From IMG/VR virus record IMGVR_UViG_3300005782_000026, positions 1 to 24,775 of that record: a DNA stretch of 24,775 nt. The stretch is one strand, 5' to 3'. Numbering within the stretch: the first letter of the stretch is position 1; every line of letters starts with the position of its first letter. Position numbers and translations under genes: made by a program. This document shows positions 1-8,904 of the stretch, in pieces. The DNA is from a virus. A model generated the notes under the pieces. It saw nothing but the letters and a program-made list of their open reading frames with translations, was not told where the DNA came from and made no database searches.

Positions 1-1692
1 GATATTAATATCGGAATAAACTTCAGCATCGATCCCTGTCATGTCGCCAGTTCTCACTACATCAATGATACCTGTTGCGGTCACTTGAGCAGTCGCCGAA
101 TAACCTATGTCAAGAGATACACCTTCAGCAGTCTGAGTAAATATCCCTGTGACTCCGGTTACATTTGCATCAGATTCAATAGTCCCCGTAGTAAAATCAC
201 CGTTAACATCAACACCACCAGTAAAACCAGCAAATGTTAAATTATCAGAAGTATTGATCGTTACAGTTCCCTGATCATTATCGCTTGCGATAAATGTGAT
301 TTGACCGGATGTTCCGCTGTTTGCACCCGTACTCATTGTAGAGGCAGCTACTACCGTTGCGTCGGAAGCAATCGTATTCCCTGTCAATGCGCCAACCACA
401 TCGGCATCGCCAGAAACGGTAAGATTATCACCAATCCCCACTTCTGAATTTGAATGTCCAATATCGACAGGACTGCCATCTGTACCAGTATTAATATCGA
501 TTCCGTTGGTTGTATTTGTGTTGTCCATAGTGAAAGTCGAAGTTGCATTAAAATCAAATGCAGTTCCATCGGCTGTAATTGTTCCGTCTATATCGGTATT
601 GTCCAGATTTGCTACAAGCTCAACGGCGAGATCACCAGTAACGCTTAGATTATCATTAACGGTTGTTTCTGAAGTTGTATGTCCGATAGATATTGGGCTC
701 CCACTTGTAACCGCATTTATCACAACACCATTACTTGTATTGGTATTATCAATTGTAACCGTAGTGGTGCTATTTACATCAAATGTAGTTCCGTCTGCGG
801 CGAATGTTCCATCTATATCTGTATTGTCAAGATTAGATGTCCCATCAACATACAAATCTAAAACAACGCCAAGTCCGCCGTCTGTCTGAATTGACCCAAC
901 CGTTGGACTGGTTGAATTGGTTGCATTAGAGATATCAATAGGATAGGCGGATGAATATTCTCCCTGTGCATCAGAAAGGGGGATATAAAAAGCAGTCGTA
1001 TTTACCAGAACTCTCAATGTATTATCGTACCATACATTGCCAGTCAAATCGTTTATATCGTCGAAATGGAAAATATAACCGTAATCCTCCCAATCAGCGG
1101 CAGCCGTAGTGTTACCCCAAAGCCCTGTCCGCATAAAAGCCATAGGTCTTGTGGTTGGGCTGGTAAGCGAGGAAAAATTTTCCGGCGCTTCAATCTCCAA
1201 ATCTATCGCATAATAAGCTCCGCCGCTGGGCGTTCTTGCCGGTAAATTTAACTCAGCACAAATCGCCGCAGCCATTCCGCCGCCAGCATCGCCAGTTGAT
1301 CCGGTACTATAATCGACACGTCCAACAATGCCATTGACCCACGATCCGGTTTGAACATCTGCAATAACTTTAGAATAAAAACCCTCTGAAATCGCACCTG
1401 CACCGGTTTGAGTTAAAGTAACGGTTGCTCCCACCTCAGTACCCGAAGTATTATCATTTGTTTGAACAACGGTGAACAAATCTTCGCTCGCATCATAAAG
1501 AACATAATTACCAGCAGTAGCGCCCCAGAATTTTACATCAGCACCGTTCGCACTTTCGCCGGTAACAAACCCCTGTTCCAATATAACATCGTTCCAAAAA
1601 TAAACAGGAACTTGAAATATCTGTTGTGCTGATATTGTTATGGGTAACAATACAGCTAACAACAGCATAATAAATAAACTATTTCTTCGCAT
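1..1692 (-). CDS. Repetitive fibre/appendage-like protein with signal peptide, C-terminus cut by window edge
   Basis: The frame is open from an ATG at 1692 to base 1 (564 codons, no stop), so the 3' end lies outside the window. An SD (GGAGGT) sits 7 nt before the ATG, which overlaps the end of the preceding gene by 14 nt. The first 24 residues look like a signal peptide: basic MRRN, a hydrophobic core (LFIMLLLAVLLPIT) and an ISA-QQ cleavage site. The rest is rich in T, S, G, D and N with almost no Lys or Cys, typical of beta-structured phage fibres. Two copies of a 75-residue unit starting NLDNTDIDGT lie back to back (period 225 nt, copies near 611-836 and 386-611). Position behind the capsid genes suggests a virion appendage or head fibre. 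A signal peptide is odd for a virion protein assembled in the cytoplasm; an exported adhesin-like product is the alternative. The family is not recognised with certainty. Confidence 0.8.
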   Translation of the reverse strand, partial: MRRNSLFIMLLLAVLLPITISAQQIFQVPVYFWNDVILEQGFVTGESANGADVKFWGATAGNYVLYDASEDLFTVVQTNDNTSGTEVGATVTLTQTGAGAISEGFYSKVIADVQTGSWVNGIVGRVDYSTGSTGDAGGGMAAAICAELNLPARTPSGGAYYAIDLEIEAPENFSSLTSPTTRPMAFMRTGLWGNTTAAADWEDYGYIFHFDDINDLTGNVWYDNTLRVLVNTTAFYIPLSDAQGEYSSAYPIDISNATNSTSPTVGSIQTDGGLGVVLDLYVDGTSNLDNTDIDGTFAADGTTFDVNSTTTVTIDNTNTSNGVVINAVTSGSPISIGHTTSETTVNDNLSVTGDLAVELVANLDNTDIDGTITADGTAFDFNATSTFTMDNTNTTNGIDINTGTDGSPVDIGHSNSEVGIGDNLTVSGDADVVGALTGNTIASDATVVAASTMSTGANSGTSGQITFIASDNDQGTVTINTSDNLTFAGFTGGVDVNGDFTTGTIESDANVTGVTGIFTQTAEGVSLDIGYSATAQVTATGIIDVVRTGDMTGIDAEVYSDINI

Positions 1693-1852
1693 CTTTTTTA
1701 CCTCCTTTTTTGGAAGTCTTATTCGCAGAGTCTTTGACAGGTTTTAAAATACCCATCTTCACAAGCTCAGACTCTGGCCTGGACAAATCAACAACTCCAC
1801 TTTCTATATGTTTCCTGTTGTGCTGAATATGTCCCAGTACTTGATATTTCAT
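1679..1852 (-). CDS. Small Lys-rich protein between capsid and fibre genes
   Basis: A 57-aa product beginning MKYQVLGHIQ and ending in a Lys-rich tail (KKGGKKDAKK). Start 1852 is chosen because CAGGAGGATGAACCG precedes it with GGAGG at good spacing. The frame extends upstream to a TTG at 1894 that would add MSLSRV..., resembling the capsid N-terminus (see findings). The middle (SRPESELVKMGILKPV) resembles short head-completion or accessory proteins that often follow capsid genes, but no family is recognised. It overlaps the next gene by 14 nt, suggesting translational coupling. Confidence 0.6.
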   Translation of the reverse strand: MKYQVLGHIQHNRKHIESGVVDLSRPESELVKMGILKPVKDSANKTSKKGGKKDAKK

Positions 1853-1920
1853 CGGTTCATCCTCCTGTTTGATCATAACTCTCGACAATGACAATTATAA
1901 TCCCTTAAATATTAAATCAT

Positions 1921-1954
1921 GTGGGGCTGGTACAAACCCCAAAACCAACCCCAC
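1921..1954 (-). terminator. Hairpin after the major capsid gene, possible attenuating terminator
   Basis: On the minus-strand RNA, GUGGGGUUGG pairs with CCAGCCCCAC over 10 bp with one G-U pair, enclosing a 14-nt loop. It lies 23 nt past the capsid stop. The G-U pair would be a C-A mismatch on the other strand, so the structure favours minus-strand RNA. No long U-tract follows (AUGAUUUAAUAUUU), so it may act as a weak terminator or mRNA stabiliser that keeps capsid expression above downstream genes. Confidence 0.5.
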
Positions 1955-1976
1955 AGATCCATCTTAGGGGCAAATA

Positions 1977-2939
1977 TTAAGATATAACCGTATTGAACAA
2001 ATAAGCACATTCAACATCCACAAGCTCTTCACTCTCATCGGCACGAATTTTAATGATCTGGCTTTCTCGATCATTATCATAATAGCTGAGCATTTCATGC
2101 CCTGCTCCGCCCTTTTTCGTAGTCGGAGTAAAACCCAGAGTCCGTGTCATGTTAGTAGGCTTCGGTTCAATATGAGCACCAATTACATTCTTTCCCCAAA
2201 TAGCCGCCAGAGTAATAGACTGACCTTCATCGGTTGTGATAACTAAAGGATAACCGACAAGAACCTTTTCAACACCAAAATAAGATGCGAGAAGTTCCGC
2301 AGTCATATTCTTGTTCGTGGTAGCCATTACATATTTAACACTTTCCAAAATCAATGGATGAAGTTGAAGTGCATCAAATACCTGATATCCCATGATAATC
2401 GTATTCATTTTCGTTGCGGTAGCAGCCCAAATTGACTGCCTCATGGTTTTAATATCTTCTTTGGGATTCGATGAGCTGGATGTATAAACATCCCATCGAT
2501 CATTTGAAGTAAGAGCAGAATAATTTGTTAAATATGTCCCGCTTTGAACTAAATTCGCAACCCTCTTTTCTCTTGCAACCATCCGGGCATCAACCAGAAA
2601 GCGAGATGTAATTTCTTCAACTGGCAACTCTCCCATGAATTCCTGGCGGATCGTATCATCGATACCATCCCACAAACTCCGATCTGTCAACTTGAATGTA
2701 CCATCGGTATCGAGATCGAATTCAATCTTGTTGCCCATTGTTGAAGGTGCTCGTTTATCTTCATAATTTCTGAAATTTTCTTTTGTAAATTTGCGATATC
2801 TCCCTGACCGTTTGCCGCCGGTATTCAAAAATGGCAATACTTGATTTGCAATAAAAGTATCCGGCCTGTTTGCATAAGCAACCATTAGCGTAGTCAGGTA
2901 GGGATCGACTTGTCTCATTTTCACACGTGATAAAGACAT
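1977..2939 (-). CDS. Major capsid protein (HK97-fold type)
   Basis: A 320-aa protein with an ATG start and GGAGGATT SD. It follows the order protease/scaffold, decoration protein, capsid, as in Mu-like and many siphophage head modules. It opens with an extended arm (VDPYLTTLMVAYANRPDTFI), has a central helical region around residues 105-135 (spine-helix-like) and a C-terminal beta-rich stretch with the ELLASYFGVEKVLVGYPLV segment, where capsids of the E/gpT type carry an 'AA-x-fgv-x-kVlVg' pattern. It has no Cys-rich or enzymatic motif. The HK97 fold is inferred from length, pattern and position. It is well separated from the next gene by a hairpin, consistent with high expression. Confidence 0.82.
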   Translation of the reverse strand: MSLSRVKMRQVDPYLTTLMVAYANRPDTFIANQVLPFLNTGGKRSGRYRKFTKENFRNYEDKRAPSTMGNKIEFDLDTDGTFKLTDRSLWDGIDDTIRQEFMGELPVEEITSRFLVDARMVAREKRVANLVQSGTYLTNYSALTSNDRWDVYTSSSSNPKEDIKTMRQSIWAATATKMNTIIMGYQVFDALQLHPLILESVKYVMATTNKNMTAELLASYFGVEKVLVGYPLVITTDEGQSITLAAIWGKNVIGAHIEPKPTNMTRTLGFTPTTKKGGAGHEMLSYYDNDRESQIIKIRADESEELVDVECAYLFNTVIS

Positions 2940-2955
2940 AATAATCCTCCTGACC

Positions 2956-3342
2956 CTATGCGGTCAAAGTGGGTGACATAGTAAGTAAGCACCCTATAAT
3001 ATCATTGTCATCGCCATCCTCTAAAGCGATACCGATAACAAACTGATTTGCTGTGTCATCTGTGATTATATAACCATCAGTGTCAACTACAAGCTGATCC
3101 ATTTCTGAAACAGCACCACCGAGTTTTACTCTGGTAAATCCAAAACCACGAACTCGCCCAACATCAGGATCAACATTGCCCTTAGGCTTATCCTGAAGAA
3201 TACCAATAATGGCATTCCCTTTTGTATGGGTAGTAGTCAAAACACCAGAGCTAACCTTCACACCCAGAAACTGGCTACCTGATAAATCACTCGTCACGGC
3301 AAAAGAGGCATCCTGTCCATAAGTAGATTTTGGTACTCCCAT
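2956..3342 (-). CDS. Capsid decoration/cement protein (DUF2190-like)
   Basis: A 128-aa small, Gly/Val/Thr-rich beta protein encoded directly upstream of the capsid gene, 16 nt apart. The pattern 'VSSGVLTTTHTKGNAIIGIL...GRVRGFGFTRVKLGGAVSEMDQ' fits the DUF2190/gpD-like capsid cement family: a parent-value-plus-trimer head-stabilising protein. The SD GGGAGG precedes the ATG. Role in the cell is binding to the expanded head. Identification is by pattern and gene order. Confidence 0.68.
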   Translation of the reverse strand: MGVPKSTYGQDASFAVTSDLSGSQFLGVKVSSGVLTTTHTKGNAIIGILQDKPKGNVDPDVGRVRGFGFTRVKLGGAVSEMDQLVVDTDGYIITDDTANQFVIGIALEDGDDNDIIGCLLTMSPTLTA

Positions 3343-3376
3343 GAGTAGCCTCCCTTTAATTAATAATTAAACCAGA

Positions 3377-5062
3377 CTATTCTTCGCCCATTCTTGATTC
3401 CTGATAGGCTTTGAGTAGTTCTGGATTTTCTTTGTCAACGAGAGCCTTCGCATCATCAAAACTGATTGCCTTTTCCGTAGCTTTCTCATTAATAGCATCG
3501 TTATAAATATTCGAAGGATCTTCGCCCTCTCCACCTGTTCCACCCGAACCTTGTTCCTCAAAACCGATCACTGGTTTGGCATCTTTCGCCCATTTCTCAA
3601 AACCATCCCGATCACGTAGCACCATACCGATAGTACTTTCTCTTTGTGCGGGAAGTATTTTACCTTCTTTTATAAGATTATCAACCAGATATTCGGCTTT
3701 TTCTTTTGCACGATCTTTTTCAATTTCGAGAAGTCTTTTCTCATTTTTCCCCATATTCTCGAATTCCTCATCGGTCAAAGTATGAGTTCCATCCGATCCA
3801 TCTTTGAGCTTTTTATTATCTGTTTCAAGAGACTTGATCTTCTCGGTAGCCTCTTTCAATTTGGTATCGGATTCCTCTTTACTCTTTTTGACCGTACTAT
3901 GCTCATCCGATAAAGTCTGGACAGCTTTTTCGATATCATCATCCTCTTTAAGTTTGAGGATTTCTCTCAATTTTTTCTCATCCATGATCTGTACCTCCAT
4001 TTCTGAATAATCACCGATCCCGGCTTTTCGAGCCGCAGTTATCAAAACTTTTTTCGCTTTTGATTTCTCTTCCGGCGTTAATTTGGTTTGATTCAAACTT
4101 GCAAGCGCATTCCTTAAATGAGGTAAATCCACTTTCTCGCTCGCGTCTTTATATGGTAAGAATCTCAATGTACGAGGCTTGGTTCCCCCCCCTTCATCTT
4201 TCTCGCCCCCTGACTTGATAAACGCAAAACTTGAATCGGGTAAATCATTAATAAATGCAGTAGTCCATTTAACAAAATCTTTAGCCTGTCCCGGCCCCGG
4301 CCTTTCAACTCTTCTCATTTGACCCCCGCATTTATCGCATTTTATATCATTACAATGCTCTTTAGAAGTAACCTTCCATCCGCATTTTATACATTCACAT
4401 TCGAAAGTCTGTTCCTGAAATATGACCCGGCTATCCTCAGTGAGAGCAAGAGCTAATTGGTTCTTTTTTAAAAAGGGGTAATTAGTCAACGCAAACCCCA
4501 AAAATGTAAATCCCCTCATCTTACCATTCTCATCTTTCCAATCCTCCTTAAACTCTGGGGAGATCCATAAAAATTCTTTTTTCTTTATATACTCTTTTGC
4601 TTTATCAGTCCATTCCACAATAGCTTTTACAACACCATCCTTTTTAAATACCTTTTTCAATATACCACTGTTTTTATTTTGTTCAGGATCAGTATTGGCG
4701 CCGGTTGGGTGATCATAATTACCAACAAGCACATTGTTACCTTTATCATCTTTTCGAGCCCCAATCCCATTATTGAAATTATTAATACCATTATCAATAT
4801 CTTTTTCCGTGATCTTAAATTTGCCGTATCTATAATGATCAAAACTCCCCGAATAAATAAAAGTAATTTCACTAAGATCAACTTCACTTAAAGCAATAAT
4901 CATTCTTGGCTCATTCATTTTCTCTTTTCGCCTCCATTGACTATAACATACAGCCGACCTTTGTTCAATGTCGGCATATTCAGATTTCATCAAATCATTA
5001 CTCATGCACCGATTGATAAAATCGCTTTCTTTCTCATTTGGGTTTGGTTTGGGTAGCGGCAT
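3377..5062 (-). CDS. Mu gpI-like prohead protease fused to zinc ribbon, DUF6582-like and scaffold regions
   Basis: A 561-aa multidomain protein. Residues about 1-45 hold a motif seen in phage head proteins (PKPNPNEKESDFINRCM... QRSAVCYSQW). Residues about 60-215 resemble the Mu I protease family: H118 in the DHP motif and S168 in WISPEF are the expected catalytic residues. Residues 224-245 form a CxxC-(14)-CxxC zinc ribbon. Residues about 298-350 (FLPYKDASEKVDLPHLRNAL) resemble DUF6582. From about 360 to 465 there is a charged coiled coil typical of assembly scaffolds. The product probably scaffolds the prohead and then cleaves it. ATG at 5062 has GGAG 6 nt upstream; a GTG at 5065 is the alternative and directly follows the portal stop. 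The protease, ribbon and DUF6582 arrangement in one chain is unusual. Confidence 0.82.
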   Translation of the reverse strand: MPLPKPNPNEKESDFINRCMSNDLMKSEYADIEQRSAVCYSQWRRKEKMNEPRMIIALSEVDLSEITFIYSGSFDHYRYGKFKITEKDIDNGINNFNNGIGARKDDKGNNVLVGNYDHPTGANTDPEQNKNSGILKKVFKKDGVVKAIVEWTDKAKEYIKKKEFLWISPEFKEDWKDENGKMRGFTFLGFALTNYPFLKKNQLALALTEDSRVIFQEQTFECECIKCGWKVTSKEHCNDIKCDKCGGQMRRVERPGPGQAKDFVKWTTAFINDLPDSSFAFIKSGGEKDEGGGTKPRTLRFLPYKDASEKVDLPHLRNALASLNQTKLTPEEKSKAKKVLITAARKAGIGDYSEMEVQIMDEKKLREILKLKEDDDIEKAVQTLSDEHSTVKKSKEESDTKLKEATEKIKSLETDNKKLKDGSDGTHTLTDEEFENMGKNEKRLLEIEKDRAKEKAEYLVDNLIKEGKILPAQRESTIGMVLRDRDGFEKWAKDAKPVIGFEEQGSGGTGGEGEDPSNIYNDAINEKATEKAISFDDAKALVDKENPELLKAYQESRMGEE

Positions 5063-5065
5063 CAC

Positions 5066-7153
5066 TCACTCCACAAAAATATTAATACCTCGACACGCAT
5101 CCCCACCCTCACAATTCCGGTAAGGACCCCCTGCGACCTTTGACCAAAGCGGATCATCAGTAGTAAATTCATTACCATCAATAGGACGACAAGCTCTGCA
5201 TATCTTATCATCCATAATCTCAGATCGGATAACTTTCTTAACGTCCTGCTTCATAGCCTCCGCAGATCGACCTATGCCAAACATCCCCCTTGCCTTCTCG
5301 ATCATCTCCCTTTTAAAAACTGTATTCTTTAAAGCCTCCATACTATCAGTTAATAAATCACTATTCACAAACCCCAGACTTTTCTGTCTCATCAATTCCT
5401 TACGCCATTCGTTATGTAAAATAGTAGTCAACGAAGCAACCGATAACTCAGCCCAGGGTACAGCGGCCTTTTTACTCTCCTGCTCATCCTCAATAATCGG
5501 CACGCCCGGCTCCTGCAATTTCGTAATCTTTTTCAATTCACTCTTGACAGTATCACGGCCATATTGATAAATGTCTTTCAATTTGCCTGAAATCTCCCTT
5601 GCCATCCGAGCCTTGCCAGATATCTTAATCTCGATAGTCTTTTTGGTAAAAGCTTTTAAAGAGAGCCTCCTATTCAACAGCCTGATTCCCTCCCTGGCCA
5701 ATTCCTTAGTCATAAAATTTCTATGCTTCTCAACAACCTCGATCAACTCTGCCTCAAAATCACGCATACTATTATCAATCTCTTTTAACCCGATCTTATT
5801 TTCTAATGATGTGAGAGTCCGCCAGTATCGTTCAGACATCTTCTTATAACTATGTTCATGAGTATTAACTTCCGGCTTAGTCTCTTTTGGCTTTTCTTTC
5901 TTTTCCTCAACCTCCGGTAAATCAAATTCCTCTCGTATATGAACCTCATCCTCCAGCCTCGGACATACAAATCCACTGTCAGCCAGATTCTTTAAATAGA
6001 TACTCACCTTCTCATAATCAATGTTAGCAATCTTTGAAAATTTTAATTTCGGGTATTGATCGACATTCGGGAAATTAAAACTCACAAGCTCTTTGATCAG
6101 TAAACGGCCTTCCATACCCTCATTAAAAATATCCTCGATATAATTCGCCGTAGATTGTAAAGACAAGAAAAAATTCTCTTTTAATTCATGGATAGATGCA
6201 CGTGAACCAAAATCAGTTTTACCTACATCCATAAATTGAGCCAAAATATTTGAACTGATTTCTGTATTATGGAATTTAATCGATGGTATAATATCGGTTA
6301 ATGATGATACTTTTAAATCAGCAAATTCAACATCCCAGCCATGAGGCTTAATAATATATGATTTTTCATGTGATCTTAATGTCTCACCAACTTTTTCACA
6401 AGCTTCAATATCCTCTGTTTTCGCATCCTCCGGGGGTGTAAATATAGGAATCCCCAGACCCTGCCTTTCATGTCTCATTGCATCTATACGGATCAATGTA
6501 TCTTTTATTTTCCAGTTCCGGTAAGCATTCCTGAGAATCGAAGTACCCGTCCAATTCCAGCCTTCTTGATTATTCGTAAACAATACAAGAAATTTATTAG
6601 GGATTGTAAATGTACCATAACTACCATCAGGCCTTGTAGCGAACTGTTCGACTTCTTTCAGAGTCCCATCATCATTCTGATTCCATCTCCTTATCGTTTT
6701 AGGTAGTCTCGGTGATATGTTTTTAATATAAATCTGACTGTCAACAACCTCATAAACTTTCTCGAATACATAAGCCCCAAACTGCAAATACTTGAGGATA
6801 TGTCTCAACAAATAATTCCAAGTAAAATTCCTATTCATGAATAAATTAACATTGATAAACTCTGCAATCTTCAAATCGATATTGTCCTGAGACGCTGGCT
6901 CTATCCGAGATGTAGAAGATAATATAGGCAACTCAACGGCCAGTAATGAAGCATTAACCTGAGCATCAGTACGTCTCATTTTATCAGCATTCTCAACAGC
7001 TTTGATATCTTTCCATTCAGCATTGAATTCCTCGCCTTGAATAAATCCACCGAAATTGGCCGTCCCGACCTCGCCTTTCGCTTTAGATGATCTTCTCTGT
7101 TCAGCGAGATTTCGTTGGACGAGCTTATCGATATAATTATCAAATATCTTCAA
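5066..7153 (-). CDS. Portal protein (Mu gp29/DUF935-like) fused to MuF-like minor head domain
   Basis: A 695-aa protein. The N-terminal two-thirds match the DUF935 portal layout: DAQVNASLLAVELPILSS near residue 62, FGAYVFEKVYEV near 130, and a C-terminal wing with ISSNILAQFMDVGKTDFGSRA near 310. After a Glu/Lys/Pro linker (about 425-445) comes a helical region ending in a MuF-type domain with C652, C655, C681 and C687 (ICRACRPIDG... CEGGDACRG), a probable metal-binding head-completion motif. The portal forms the dodecameric DNA channel; MuF domains act in head morphogenesis. Start is TTG at 7153 with AGGAGG 5-6 nt upstream, overlapping the terminase stop as TTGA. Confidence 0.88.
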   Translation of the reverse strand: MKIFDNYIDKLVQRNLAEQRRSSKAKGEVGTANFGGFIQGEEFNAEWKDIKAVENADKMRRTDAQVNASLLAVELPILSSTSRIEPASQDNIDLKIAEFINVNLFMNRNFTWNYLLRHILKYLQFGAYVFEKVYEVVDSQIYIKNISPRLPKTIRRWNQNDDGTLKEVEQFATRPDGSYGTFTIPNKFLVLFTNNQEGWNWTGTSILRNAYRNWKIKDTLIRIDAMRHERQGLGIPIFTPPEDAKTEDIEACEKVGETLRSHEKSYIIKPHGWDVEFADLKVSSLTDIIPSIKFHNTEISSNILAQFMDVGKTDFGSRASIHELKENFFLSLQSTANYIEDIFNEGMEGRLLIKELVSFNFPNVDQYPKLKFSKIANIDYEKVSIYLKNLADSGFVCPRLEDEVHIREEFDLPEVEEKKEKPKETKPEVNTHEHSYKKMSERYWRTLTSLENKIGLKEIDNSMRDFEAELIEVVEKHRNFMTKELAREGIRLLNRRLSLKAFTKKTIEIKISGKARMAREISGKLKDIYQYGRDTVKSELKKITKLQEPGVPIIEDEQESKKAAVPWAELSVASLTTILHNEWRKELMRQKSLGFVNSDLLTDSMEALKNTVFKREMIEKARGMFGIGRSAEAMKQDVKKVIRSEIMDDKICRACRPIDGNEFTTDDPLWSKVAGGPYRNCEGGDACRGINIFVE

Positions 7154-8475
7154 AAATCCTCCTGCATCAATCCAGCGGTTTCAAATGACTCGCTCCGCTT
7201 TCTATGCCTCTCAATATCAACCGTTTTTCTCATAGTGATATCGCCTACTGGCTTAAAGACTCTTGCGACTCCCCTTTCAAAAGCTTCCACTGCATGATCG
7301 TCTGCGCTCTTCAAATTCTCCCACGTAAGAGACTCCATCTCAGCAATCAGATTCGGGCAATTCTCTGATATCTCGATTTTTTCATCATCCAATTTCTGGT
7401 AAGCAAGCGGGTACCTGACTTCAAATTGAACCGGATTCTGTGATAAGATTATGCCATATTCGGACTTGAAATAATCAGCCGGGGTCGTCCCATCTTTTTC
7501 ATGCTGAAAAGCTCTGGGACAGGCAATAGTCTTTTTTATCAGACCCTCTATTCCCCACTTAGCACGGGTAGCCTTTACGGCCTGTCCGGCCTCATCCGGC
7601 TTACATCCTTTCTTGTAAAACTCATCGATGATCCTTAATATTCCATCTGATCCCATCCATCCCCACAACCAGACCATAGCGTTGGCATCAGAAAGACCGT
7701 AATCTTGAAACTCCCAATAAGTCCCAGGACGGCAAAGTTCCGTCTGTACTTGTTGTAAATTATCTTTTGAATACGAATGGATATGGACTCTTCTATTAAA
7801 GTTTGAGTAGAGCAATCCTTCATATCCTTCATGCTTCCCATTTAAAAACCTCGCCACCATTTGAGGCGGCCAGTTCTTTTCTTTTTCTTCATAATAATTC
7901 TCAGGCAGATTCGCTTTATTCCATCGAGGCAGGGGCTGAAAATATCTGTAAATAGAATTGCTCTGCGGTGAAATAAACTTTTGCCAGCACCAATTATGAC
8001 CCGCTGGATTAGCAGTCCCGAATCCTTTTAGCTCAATATTAGTTAATTTCAACCGACCCTCTAAAGTGTTCCAAACCTCAGCACTCCACATTTCCTCCAT
8101 CTGTTCAATCCAAAACCATCCCAGATTATAATTATTTAACTGCAAAACTCTACCAACTCGATCCATTCCACGCCAATAAATAGTAGACCCATTAGGTAAC
8201 TTATGTACGTGTTCACTCGATCTATAATACTGCTCCCAGGAAGGTAAAAAATCGTGGAACTGTTTCAGAGTCGTATCTCTATTATCACCCCAAGTCTTTC
8301 GCAAAACCATCCCTACATTTTTAGAAATCTTACTCAATCGATTCGCAAGTATTATAGCAGCTAATGTTTTGCCGTTTCCATACTCCCCAAAGAAGCCCCC
8401 GTACTTCCACGGGTCTACTGCAAAAGCATATTGCTCTTCGCATAAATCAATTTTTATTTCTTGCGGAACATCCAA
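7150..8475 (-). CDS. terL: Terminase large subunit
   Basis: A 441-aa ATPase/nuclease that packages DNA into the prohead. Walker A is GEYGNGKT (residues 30-37). The Walker B region is NLGWFWIEQMEE (117-128), with E124 a likely catalytic Glu. A coupling-type TANP motif lies at 154-157. The nuclease half has FQDYG (D258), IIDEF (D284) and a C-terminal DDHAVEAFERG (D392/D393), the expected metal-binding acids. The start must be TTG at 8475: an in-frame TAA lies two codons upstream and no other start precedes Walker A. It overlaps the small terminase by 29 nt, suggesting translational coupling. Confidence 0.95.
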   Translation of the reverse strand: MDVPQEIKIDLCEEQYAFAVDPWKYGGFFGEYGNGKTLAAIILANRLSKISKNVGMVLRKTWGDNRDTTLKQFHDFLPSWEQYYRSSEHVHKLPNGSTIYWRGMDRVGRVLQLNNYNLGWFWIEQMEEMWSAEVWNTLEGRLKLTNIELKGFGTANPAGHNWCWQKFISPQSNSIYRYFQPLPRWNKANLPENYYEEKEKNWPPQMVARFLNGKHEGYEGLLYSNFNRRVHIHSYSKDNLQQVQTELCRPGTYWEFQDYGLSDANAMVWLWGWMGSDGILRIIDEFYKKGCKPDEAGQAVKATRAKWGIEGLIKKTIACPRAFQHEKDGTTPADYFKSEYGIILSQNPVQFEVRYPLAYQKLDDEKIEISENCPNLIAEMESLTWENLKSADDHAVEAFERGVARVFKPVGDITMRKTVDIERHRKRSESFETAGLMQEDF

Positions 8476-8872
8476 TAATTACTACCCCATCTTCAAATTT
8501 ATGCTCAATTTCCTGCTTATCTGTCCATCCAAAATTCTTTAATGCAAAGATAGCACCCGCCGCATATCGACCATTTAGATTGTTCTCATAATGGCTTGCA
8601 ATAATCATTTTCGATCTTTTTATAGTGTAAGAAAATTCTTTCTTCTTTTCATAATCATAAAAAGATTGTCTTGACTCAAAACCACAGTAAAGACACAGCC
8701 CAGTAATAGTCATAGATTCATCTTTATTAAGCTGATTAAAATATTGCTCTATTTTTTTAATTAATTTTTCGGGGGTTTTATATTTAGGCGGCCTACCAGT
8801 AGAAGTTATACCCAATTTAAATAAATTTTTCTTTTTTTTCTTAGGTTTGCTTTTTTCCGAAGAAGCAGACAT
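8447..8872 (-). CDS. terS: Terminase small subunit (gp3-like DNA-packaging protein)
   Basis: A 141-aa DNA-recognition subunit of the packaging motor. A Lys-rich N-terminus (residues 8-15) is followed by a region typical of the gp3-type small terminases: TITGLCLYCGFESRQSFYDY, then a helical ring-forming segment and AAGAIFALKNFGWTDK. SD AAGGTG lies 4 nt before the ATG. It is the first gene after the strong promoter at 8905-8933 and overlaps the large subunit, as expected at the head of a packaging operon. Confidence 0.88.
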   Translation of the reverse strand: MSASSEKSKPKKKKKNLFKLGITSTGRPPKYKTPEKLIKKIEQYFNQLNKDESMTITGLCLYCGFESRQSFYDYEKKKEFSYTIKRSKMIIASHYENNLNGRYAAGAIFALKNFGWTDKQEIEHKFEDGVVIIGCSARNKN

Positions 8873-8904
8873 AATTCACCTTACATGAAACCATTCTACT
8901 CCAC

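Noticed and set aside
384-889. Frames of 60-127 codons on both strands in the first kilobase
   Set aside because: They are shadows of the continuous open minus-strand frame 1-1692, whose repeats keep other frames open. They lack ribosome-binding sites.
3576-4010. Plus-strand frames over the protease/scaffold gene
   Set aside because: Ser/Phe-rich complements of the Lys/Glu coiled coil; no SD, and opposite to all other genes.
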